IMG/VR virus record: IMGVR_UViG_3300045110_000015
Location: 1-48,190 of that record
DNA from: a virus
DNA length: 48,190 nt
Strand: one strand, 5' to 3'
Both the position numbers and the translations under genes were made by a program. Positions within the stretch are counted from its first letter, which is position 1, and each line of letters opens with the position of its first letter. The notes under the pieces were generated by a model, which was given only the letters and a program-made list of their open reading frames with translations, had not been told where the DNA came from and ran no database searches. Below, one piece after another: positions 43,667 to 48,190 of the stretch.

Positions 43667-43743
43667 TCGAACATACGTTCGCGTTGCAGAGGCGCTGTCT
43701 AGAAAATCTAAGTGGCCCCTGCGCAAGGCGAACACACGTTCGC
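43667..43743 (+). promoter_or_regulatory. Two LexA-type (SOS) boxes around a promoter
   Basis: TCGAAC-ATAC-GTTCGC (43667-43682) and GCGAAC-ACAC-GTTCGC (43728-43743) both match the GAAC-N4-GTTC LexA site of actinobacteria and Bacillus. Between them lie TTGCAG and, 17 bases later, TCTAAG, a plausible promoter. The arrangement would let host LexA repress the downstream small gene and RNA until DNA damage. Confidence 0.65.
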
Positions 43744-43787
43744 TTGTCTTGACGCAGTTGACTTCAATGGAAGGAAGGAGTAAAATC

Positions 43788-43883
43788 GTGTCTCAGAAGA
43801 AGATCAAAGCGGCGATCCAACATCCCAAGCAGAGCAATCTCGGCTCGCTTGGTGTGGCACTTCTCGCCGCAGCCAAGAAGTAG
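43788..43883 (+). CDS. 31-aa basic peptide
   Basis: GTG preceded by AAGGAAGGAG. Lys-rich N-terminus (SQKKIKAAIQHPK) and an Ala/Leu-rich helix (LGVALLAAAKK). It may be amphipathic. It lies directly downstream of the two LexA-type boxes, so it may be damage-regulated. No family recognised. Confidence 0.6.
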   Translation: MSQKKIKAAIQHPKQSNLGSLGVALLAAAKK

Positions 43884-44042
43884 CAAACCCGTAAGGGTTT
43901 GTAAAGCACACGGTTGTATTCTACCAAGACCCAAGATATCCAGTATCCCTATGGGTAACGCTGGTTACGCTTGGTGAGGATGGCGCGGCATGAATACCCG
44001 CGTGGGTTCAAATCCCACAATGGCCGTGTGCTTTACAAACCC
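43884..44042 (+). ncRNA. Oversized tRNA-like RNA 1 with competing hairpin
   Basis: A perfect 19-bp stem (43895-43913 with 44024-44042) closes a region with a canonical T-arm, GTGGG-TTCAAAT-CCCAC (44002-44018). A CGCGG/CCGCG hairpin lies directly before the T-arm. The space before the T-arm is about 88 nt, too long for a standard tRNA, and no normal D or anticodon arm is clear. The left arm can also pair with CAAACCC at 43884-43890 around a GTAA loop, so two folds compete. Class unknown. Confidence 0.5.
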
Positions 44043-44101
44043 TTGCTATCTTGCATAGGGTCGCTTTACAAACCAACAACAAGAAGGAGAACTAAACAAA
44101 C

Positions 44102-44497
44102 ATGCCCCTGCTTCATCCGTCGCAGCGCAAGTCCTTCACGATCACGAAGGACACCGCTGTTTGGCTTGCCAGCCAGCTCGCAAATGGCCGCAAGCTTCGT
44201 TTCCAGTCTTACGCGAATCGCAACTGGGTCGCCAAGATTGCGCGCACTCGGTATGGTGTCGATACCAAGTCGTATGTCACGAAGGATCAGCTTTTCGATC
44301 CGTCGTCTACGGTGGAAGGCTTCGATATCGAGCCGGGTAGCTCGCACTACATGAACCTCTACTGCGCCGAGATGGTCGCTATCTCACAGCCGGCGTTCAT
44401 CAAGCCCGAGCCTGCTACCACGCCTACCACTACTTACATGAACGGTAACATCGTTCGTGTGCCCACGTACAACCGGCGCGAGGATTACGTCCGCTAG
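44102..44497 (+). CDS. Hypothetical 131-aa protein
   Basis: ATG about 10 bases after AAGGAG. A strand-helix mix (SFTITKDTAVWLASQLANG) is followed by an aromatic-rich C-terminus. Basic N-terminal half. No motif recognised; the neighbours are other small early-type genes. Confidence 0.65.
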   Translation: MPLLHPSQRKSFTITKDTAVWLASQLANGRKLRFQSYANRNWVAKIARTRYGVDTKSYVTKDQLFDPSSTVEGFDIEPGSSHYMNLYCAEMVAISQPAFIKPEPATTPTTTYMNGNIVRVPTYNRREDYVR

Positions 44498-44521
44498 AAA
44501 CCACATGTAAGGAGGAAGTGA

Positions 44522-44683
44522 ATGTCTGTCATCGTCTGGGATATGAACGTGCAAGCTTACATGACTGTCCATTGGGGCAGCCGTGGGTCTTGTGAGAACT
44601 ACATCAAGACCCGCAAGCTTGTAGGTGACAGGCGTACCTTCCTGCTTCGCCCCGCAACATTCATCAACGAGCCGCTTTACTAG
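44522..44683 (+). CDS. Hypothetical 53-aa protein
   Basis: ATG preceded by TAAGGAGGAAGTGA. The product is a compact mix of strand and basic residues (MNVQAYMTVHWGSRG, then KTRKLVGDRRTFLL). Its stop codon lies in the left arm of the long inverted repeat at 44681. Function unknown. Confidence 0.6.
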   Translation: MSVIVWDMNVQAYMTVHWGSRGSCENYIKTRKLVGDRRTFLLRPATFINEPLY

Positions 44684-44814
44684 GCTCGTCAAGCTAGTCT
44701 GACTTCCAACGTGAAAGGCGATTAGTTCGGGCCAAGCTCATCACGAGAGCCTCTGGTACTCCCCTATGAAAGCATACTCAACGTAATCGGCCTCAGGCTA
44801 GCTTGACAAGCCTA
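44681..44814 (+). ncRNA. Long-stem RNA element C
   Basis: A 22-bp stem with two G-T pairs (44681-44702 with 44793-44814) encloses 90 nt with no gene. It could be a terminator, a processing signal or an independent small RNA. It is not followed by a T run. Confidence 0.5.
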
Positions 44815-44852
44815 GTGAGCACCGCTAGGTGTCAACAAAGGAGGGTTTACAA

Positions 44853-44969
44853 ATGTACGTCCACAACGACGCGCAGGCCATCTACACGCGCGGTGTCCTC
44901 AAGGGCAACATCAAGAACTGGCGCATGGCGTGGGCCATCCGGCAGGCCAAGCGCAACAACAAGGCATAG
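44853..44969 (+). CDS. 38-aa basic peptide
   Basis: ATG preceded by AAAGGAGGG. The C-terminal half is a basic helix (NWRMAWAIRQAKRNNKA). No cysteine or known motif. It may bind nucleic acid or a host factor. Confidence 0.55.
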   Translation: MYVHNDAQAIYTRGVLKGNIKNWRMAWAIRQAKRNNKA

Positions 44970-44975
44970 CCAACC

Positions 44976-45146
44976 ATGAGAGAGAAGCCCTGCAAGGTGA
45001 TGCACAAGGTGGGTACTGGCTATACCTGCAACATCTACAAGTCCGGTGCTGTCTTTATCAAGGACAAGCACTCAACTCTCTCACACAGGCAATACACTTC
45101 CGCAACGGAAGCACAAGCCCAGCTACGCAAGTCTGGCTGGCGGTAA
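44976..45146 (+). CDS. Hypothetical 56-aa protein
   Basis: ATG six bases after the previous stop, with only a weak AAGG. Strand-rich product (KVGTGYTCNIYKSGAVFIKD) with two cysteines and a basic end. Likely coupled to the upstream gene. Confidence 0.55.
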   Translation: MREKPCKVMHKVGTGYTCNIYKSGAVFIKDKHSTLSHRQYTSATEAQAQLRKSGWR

Positions 45147-45173
45147 CAAATGCAGCACAGTAGGGCACAGTAA

Positions 45174-45220
45174 GGGCCATGAGATTTCTTAGCTAAGTTG
45201 ACAACTTGGCTATCATGCCC
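45174..45220 (+). other. Hairpin competing with tRNA-like RNA 2
   Basis: GGGC-C-ATGA pairs with TCATGCCC (8 bp, one bulge) around an inner AAGTTG-A-CAACTT hairpin. The last four bases of its right arm are the first bases of the tRNA-like acceptor strand, so the two folds exclude each other. Confidence 0.5.
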
Positions 45221-45347
45221 CCATAGCTCAAGGATAGAGCGCCGTTGGTAGCGGAGCTAGTCACTCTCATAAATCCAAGGTCAGTCTGACTAACTGACTA
45301 CTCGACTGTTTCGAGCGGAGATTCGGGTTTGAATCCCGATGGGGGCT
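45217..45347 (+). ncRNA. Oversized tRNA-like RNA 2
   Basis: Ends and D-arm look like a real tRNA: acceptor GCCCCCA/TGGGGGC (45217-45223 and 45340-45346), TA then GCTC-AAGGATA-GAGC (45226-45240), T-arm TCGGG-TTTGAAT-CCCGA (45323-45339; T in place of C56). The stretch between D- and T-arms is 82 nt instead of about 23-35. It has hairpins CCG-TTGGTAG-CGG, GTCAGT/ACTGAC and CTCGA/TCGAG. A GGT (Thr) anticodon is possible in the first but its stem is only 3 bp. It may be a tRNA with an insertion or a degenerate tRNA. Confidence 0.55.
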
Positions 45348-45362
45348 GCTTACTGTCACAAC

Positions 45363-45410
45363 GAGGCGTCAGAGAACCTGCCATACCAACGGTAACGGCA
45401 GCCACGCCTA
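45363..45410 (+). other. Nested hairpin after tRNA-like RNA 2
   Basis: AGGCGT/ACGCCT (45364-45369 and 45404-45409) encloses CTGCC/GGCAG (45378-45382 and 45397-45401), with TACC/GGTA innermost. It may be a terminator or processing site; no T run follows. Confidence 0.4.
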
Positions 45411-45453
45411 CCTACTGAGCGCAAAATCAAACACAACGAAAGGAGTGGCAAGC

Positions 45454-45636
45454 ATGGTGTTCAAGGTCTACACAGACTTCGCATACGACAGCGAGCGTTA
45501 CCTGATGGCTTACCACTTCGATCGTATGTGGAAGGACAGATATAAGCCTCACAACAGGACAAGCCTGCGTCAGAACATCGCAGCGCAGCGTAAGGAGAAG
45601 GATGTCTCTCTCACAACAGAGCACTACCTGTCCTAA
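45454..45636 (+). CDS. Hypothetical 60-aa protein
   Basis: ATG nine bases after AAAGGAG; an in-frame GTG three codons earlier is too close to the ribosome-binding site. The product is rich in aromatic and basic residues (RYLMAYHFDRMWKDRYK). It overlaps the next gene by 35 nt. Family unknown. Confidence 0.55.
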   Translation: MVFKVYTDFAYDSERYLMAYHFDRMWKDRYKPHNRTSLRQNIAAQRKEKDVSLTTEHYLS

Positions 45637-45817
45637 CCTGCGACACTTGCGGCTGGAGCGTTACAACGGAAAGCTCGCACAAGTGCCCAACGCGATTGGT
45701 GACATCGTTTGCATGGGCTGTGGCGCAGATCACACAAGCCCAATCCACCGAACCGCTAGAGAGATTGCTGCTGACATAAGGCAGCACCTAATCCGACAAG
45801 GAGTGAACCTCAAGTGA
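45602..45817 (+). CDS. Hypothetical 71-aa protein with Cys pair
   Basis: ATG after AAGGAGAAGG. The product has DIVCMGCGADH, a possible metal site with nearby His, and a helical basic C-terminus (AREIAADIRQHLIRQG). Its stop overlaps the next GTG (GTGA). Function unknown. Confidence 0.55.
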   Translation: MSLSQQSTTCPNLRHLRLERYNGKLAQVPNAIGDIVCMGCGADHTSPIHRTAREIAADIRQHLIRQGVNLK

Positions 45818-46056
45818 AAGACAGCTACAACGCAAACAGTGGTATCCAAGTGTTTGACACGCCTGACCAGATTGCGGCGTTTCAGCAGCTAGCACAGTAC
45901 CACGCCTGTAAGCTGCAACTGCTAGGGATGCGGCATAGCAGCGGTAGAAGCATTATCGCGCATGTCAAGGCTACCTATGGCTTCAAGGGTAGCAACCAGT
46001 CAGTGGTCGATCAGTTCAAGCAGCACCTCATCAACGAAGGGATCATCAAGGCATGA
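45814..46056 (+). CDS. Hypothetical 80-aa helical protein
   Basis: GTG overlaps the upstream stop. It resembles a small helical DNA-binding-like domain (DQIAAFQQLAQYHACKL, then VVDQFKQHLINEGI). The last helix is similar in style to that of the preceding gene (DIRQHLIRQGVNLK versus FKQHLINEGIIKA), suggesting a shared origin. Its own stop overlaps the next ATG. Confidence 0.6.
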   Translation: MKDSYNANSGIQVFDTPDQIAAFQQLAQYHACKLQLLGMRHSSGRSIIAHVKATYGFKGSNQSVVDQFKQHLINEGIIKA

Positions 46057-46577
46057 CTGAATCAGGGCCAGTACCCAACGACAAGTGGTACAAGATCGGT
46101 GGTGTCCTAGCCGTTCATGGCTACTGCCACAGCAACCTCAAGACTGGCTGGTATCGGTGGCCTGACTTGACTCCCGAGAAGATCGCGTATCTGTCACAAC
46201 TGGTGATCTTCGAGCCTAAGATGGAAGTGGAGGCTATCGGTTACGACCCTGATACCGGAGGCTTCACTCTCGTCAACAAGCTTGACCCTCGTTACGATAG
46301 TCTCAAGGCTAAGTTCAATGAGGCCAATCGTGAGAGGGTCGAGTGGGCTAAGCGTGAATCTGAGAGGCGTCAACTGAACAAGGAACTAGGTGAAATCGTC
46401 ATGGCGCAGAAGAAGAAGAATCGTGAGAATGAGATCCTGCGCCAAGCTGCCACGATCATCTTCGCCAGGACACAAGAGAATCCTGGTAGCGTGGACATCA
46501 AGTTCAAGCCTGGTAGACCTGAGATGGTCAAGCTCACAAGCTTCATCCACGACGGGACTGGTGATACCAGTGAATGA
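46053..46577 (+). CDS. Hypothetical 174-aa protein with coiled coil
   Basis: ATG overlaps the upstream stop. Residues 1-75 are compact (WYKIGGVLAVHGYCHS), and residues 85-135 form a charged helix or coiled coil (NRERVEWAKRESERRQLNKE). The C-terminus is mixed. Possibly a regulatory or scaffold-type early protein. No family recognised. Confidence 0.6.
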   Translation: MTESGPVPNDKWYKIGGVLAVHGYCHSNLKTGWYRWPDLTPEKIAYLSQLVIFEPKMEVEAIGYDPDTGGFTLVNKLDPRYDSLKAKFNEANRERVEWAKRESERRQLNKELGEIVMAQKKKNRENEILRQAATIIFARTQENPGSVDIKFKPGRPEMVKLTSFIHDGTGDTSE

Positions 46578-46743
46578 CAAGCTGTGGTATGCGGAGCAGA
46601 TCGCAAAGCTGAGTGATAAGCCTTGTGGTCTACCAATGGAGGGTAGAGAGACTGTCGCTAAGTGCGATCCTCCTGTGCGGCCTTTTGAGCGCCGGTGCTC
46701 CATGTGTAACAGGCTTGTATGGAAGTCTGACACAGGTGAATAA
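46561..46743 (+). CDS. 60-aa Cys-rich protein
   Basis: GTG 46561 is chosen (GTG 46570 is an alternative), overlapping the end of the previous gene. Cysteines in CGLP, AKCDP and CSMCN could form a small zinc site near the C-terminus (RRCSMCNRLVW). It directly precedes the tRNA gene. Confidence 0.6.
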   Translation: MIPVNDKLWYAEQIAKLSDKPCGLPMEGRETVAKCDPPVRPFERRCSMCNRLVWKSDTGE

Positions 46744-46746
46744 CAC

Positions 46747-46832
46747 GGGAGTCTGACAGAACTGGATAATGTAGCGGGCTGTAACCCCGCTGTCGTGGCT
46801 AACACGTGGAGGTTCAAATCCTCCGGCTCCCA
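46747..46832 (+). tRNA. tRNA-Tyr (GTA)
   Basis: All parts fit a class II tRNA: acceptor GGGAGTC/GGCTCCC (46747-46753 and 46825-46831), anticodon arm GCGGG-CTGTAAC-CCCGC with anticodon GTA, long variable arm CGTG-GCTAA-CACG, T-arm GGAGG-TTCAAAT-CCTCC and discriminator A. There is no encoded CCA. It would decode TAC and TAT codons. Confidence 0.93.
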
Positions 46833-46833
46833 T

Positions 46834-46904
46834 TCAAGCCTACCACGCCCTATATGGTCACAAAACAAACGAGCGTGACCGGACTACGGGAACGGTAGGC
46901 TTGA
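46834..46904 (+). terminator. Terminator-like long stem after tRNA-Tyr
   Basis: An 11-bp stem TCAAGCCTACC/GGTAGGCTTGA (46834-46844 and 46894-46904) encloses GGTCAC/GTGACC (46856-46861 and 46875-46880), followed by TCCTTTTA. It probably ends the tRNA transcript just before repeat R5. Confidence 0.6.
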
Positions 46905-46911
46905 TCCTTTT

Positions 46912-46955
46912 ACAAATTCCTTACATCTCAGCGTCCACGTGTCGTGTACTCTGTA
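46912..46955 (+). promoter_or_regulatory. Promoter-like repeat R5
   Basis: The block ACAAATTCCTTACATCTCAG, then 17 bases after CTCAGC, then TCTGTA, followed by GATAGTAAGG as in R3 and R4. It lies about 40 bases before the ATG of the 46995 gene. Confidence 0.55.
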
Positions 46956-46994
46956 GATAGTAAGGCAACCCCCGCATGAAAGGTGGTGAAATAC

Positions 46995-47345
46995 ATGGGA
47001 CTTACCCCTGAACAGATCAAGGGTCTGATGGCGAAGAAGCGCACCAAGGGCATCTACGACGAGAGGCTGATGGAAGTCTACGAGTCGGACGAGGCTGGTG
47101 TGGACGTCGCTGAGACTTGGCCGGTTGACTTCTCTGAGAAGTCTGCTACCACTCTCTATCAGGGCTTTAGCAACGCTGCTAAGAGGCTTGAGATGGAGGA
47201 TGCCGTTGACATCGTGAACCGCGATGGTCACGTGTTCATCCTTATCAAGACTCGCGTGGCACTTGTTCTCGCTGAGACTACCGCTAACGGTACTGTCGAG
47301 GTCGAGGACGAGGCTGAGGCTGCTATCGAGGCCGAACTGGTCTAG
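46995..47345 (+). CDS. Hypothetical 116-aa acidic protein
   Basis: The ATG follows AAAGGTGGTG. The N-terminus GLTPEQIKGLMAKKR matches the start of the 43178 gene; both genes follow a promoter-like repeat. Residues 50-95 look like a small alpha/beta domain (YQGFSNAAKRLEM, HVFILIKTRVALVLA) and the tail is acidic. Function unknown. Confidence 0.7.
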   Translation: MGLTPEQIKGLMAKKRTKGIYDERLMEVYESDEAGVDVAETWPVDFSEKSATTLYQGFSNAAKRLEMEDAVDIVNRDGHVFILIKTRVALVLAETTANGTVEVEDEAEAAIEAELV

Positions 47346-47351
47346 TACAAC

Positions 47352-47404
47352 GAGCAAGCTAGTCAATCATATGCCTAAGCGCAAGGTGATTGACTAGCTT
47401 GCTC
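47352..47404 (+). terminator. Perfect 18-bp stem, terminator-like
   Basis: GAGCAAGCTAGTCAATCA pairs perfectly with its complement (47352-47369 and 47387-47404) around a 17-nt loop, seven bases after the stop of the 46995 gene. No T run follows, so it may be an RNase III-type processing site instead. Confidence 0.55.
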
Positions 47405-47454
47405 TCAACCTACTGCACCTTCAACTGAAACACAAAGAAACGGAGGCAACACGA

Positions 47455-47682
47455 ATGGCTGAGCCTACTAAGAAGGCTCCTGAGATTGAGAAGTTCTTGG
47501 AGGGTATCTCAGGTAGGACTACTGCGATCCATGACAACAAGTGTATCCAGCCGCCGCTTGGCTGTGGTAAGCCTGTAGTCATGGCAGACTTCAAGAACGA
47601 AATCTCACGACGTGAGTATCGTATCTCGGGTCTGTGTCAGAAGTGTCAGGACGAAATCTTCGGAGAGGACGAGGATGCCTAA
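47455..47682 (+). CDS. Small Cys-motif protein of actinophage type
   Basis: 75 residues with CIQPPLGCG and CQKCQDEIF, and SRREYRISGLC between, likely a four-cysteine zinc site. I recall similar proteins as common small actinophage genes with no assigned role. GGAGG precedes the ATG. It overlaps the next gene. Confidence 0.75.
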   Translation: MAEPTKKAPEIEKFLEGISGRTTAIHDNKCIQPPLGCGKPVVMADFKNEISRREYRISGLCQKCQDEIFGEDEDA

Positions 47683-47887
47683 ACTTCACACGTTCATTGT
47701 CGAGGGGAACTATCAGTTTCCTTTCGATATGCTGAGGTACGACCAGTGTTGGCCCCACACTTCACAAGATTCAAAGGGGATTCACAGTGGTGATCCTTAC
47801 ATTGCAAGACGGGTCATACTGACAGGAACCAAACTCCCTACTGTCGCAAGGTGGGAGAGTTTTGGATGGAAGGTGGTGAATGACTAA
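47675..47887 (+). CDS. Hypothetical 70-aa protein
   Basis: The ATG overlaps the previous gene by eight bases, and the stop overlaps the next start (TAATG). Mixed alpha/beta product (HTFIVEGNYQFPFDMLRYD). The C-terminal VARWESFGWKV is distinctive, but no family is recognised. Confidence 0.6.
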   Translation: MPKLHTFIVEGNYQFPFDMLRYDQCWPHTSQDSKGIHSGDPYIARRVILTGTKLPTVARWESFGWKVVND

Positions 47888-48190
47888 TGGCATCCCCCGC
47901 GCAAGTCAAGTACATGACTGAACTGGCAGAGAAGCGCGACTTGAATAGTGAGCTAGCTTCTCCTGAACTGCGAGCATGGCTGAACACGCCGCTTGCATTG
48001 GAGAACGCGACTAACCAGGAAGTCAATCTTATCCTGGCTGCTCTCAAGTTGCTGCCTCTCAAGGTTGGCGAGCCTGCACAGTTGAAAGCACCAAACCCCG
48101 CACAGGTGGAGTTGGCGGAAGCTGAGCAGAAGGTGGATAAGGGACATTACTTCATTGTCGATCCTTTCGATGGTGAGGAAAAGTTCTTCA
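47887..48190 (+). CDS. Hypothetical protein (3' partial)
   Basis: The ATG overlaps the upstream stop; the frame runs off the window end. The visible 101 residues have a helical N-terminus (SPAQVKYMTELAEKRDL) and an Ala/Pro/Glu linker before GHYFIVDPFDGEEKFF. I associate the pattern with an uncharacterised actinophage family but cannot name it. Confidence 0.65.
   Translation, partial: MASPAQVKYMTELAEKRDLNSELASPELRAWLNTPLALENATNQEVNLILAALKLLPLKVGEPAQLKAPNPAQVELAEAEQKVDKGHYFIVDPFDGEEKFF

Noticed and set aside
1-48190. CRISPR array, insertion sequence or integrase
   Set aside because: No regularly spaced repeat-spacer units, transposase motifs or tyrosine/serine recombinase motifs were seen.

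Overview
This window looks like most of the genome of a contractile-tailed (myovirus-type) double-stranded DNA phage of about 50 kb. The host is probably an actinobacterium. The evidence is a tail sheath and tube, a tape measure protein, P2-like baseplate proteins J, I and gp25/W, a Mu-like portal and prohead protease, a terminase, and a complete replication set. Actinobacterial flavour comes from several small ORFs of a kind I associate with actinophages (for example the ORF at 5614 with its CxCGP and HHSLDGRE motifs) and from two GAAC-N4-GTTC sites that match the actinobacterial/Bacillus LexA box. I see no integrase, immunity repressor, CRISPR array or insertion sequence. Genes are open at both ends, so the window was probably cut from a circular or circularly permuted map, and the right end reads toward the left end.

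Layout. (1) 1-11.2 kb, plus strand: replication and recombination. Order: RecB/Cas4-type nuclease, Sak4-like ATPase, DUF669-like protein, primase-helicase, dNMP kinase, HTH protein, HNH endonuclease, a uracil-DNA-glycosylase/DNA polymerase A fusion, a RuvC-like resolvase and a secreted lysozyme-like protein. Most genes overlap by ATGA or GTGA. (2) A convergent terminator-like stem at 11.25-11.33 kb. (3) 11.3-40.7 kb, minus strand: the late operon, read right to left. Order: putative small terminase, two tiny ORFs, large terminase, C5 cytosine methyltransferase, portal, protease with nested scaffold, decoration protein, major capsid, connectors, sheath, tube, tail chaperones with a likely -1 frameshift, tape measure, LysM baseplate protein, a hub with two cell-wall hydrolase domains, collagen-like spike and fibres, gp25, J, I, further fibres, endolysin and membrane proteins. 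(4) 40.7-42.5 kb: a compositionally odd island with one low-complexity minus-strand gene, large palindromes, 10-bp and 16-bp phased direct repeats and hairpins. It is a candidate origin or partition site. (5) 42.5-48.2 kb, plus strand: an early-type region of tiny genes separated by repeated promoter-like elements and many long-stem RNA elements, with one clear tRNA-Tyr and two oversized tRNA-like RNAs.

The most unusual part is 42.1-47.4 kb. Five copies of a promoter-like module, two LexA-type boxes, and about eight long inverted repeats enclosing 17-135 nt alternate with genes of 31-174 codons. Two of the structured elements carry tRNA hallmarks, yet have about 100 nt where an anticodon arm should be, and each has an upstream hairpin that competes for its 5' strand. 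I cannot assign them to a known RNA class. All coordinates and pairings were read by eye; no similarity search or folding was run.
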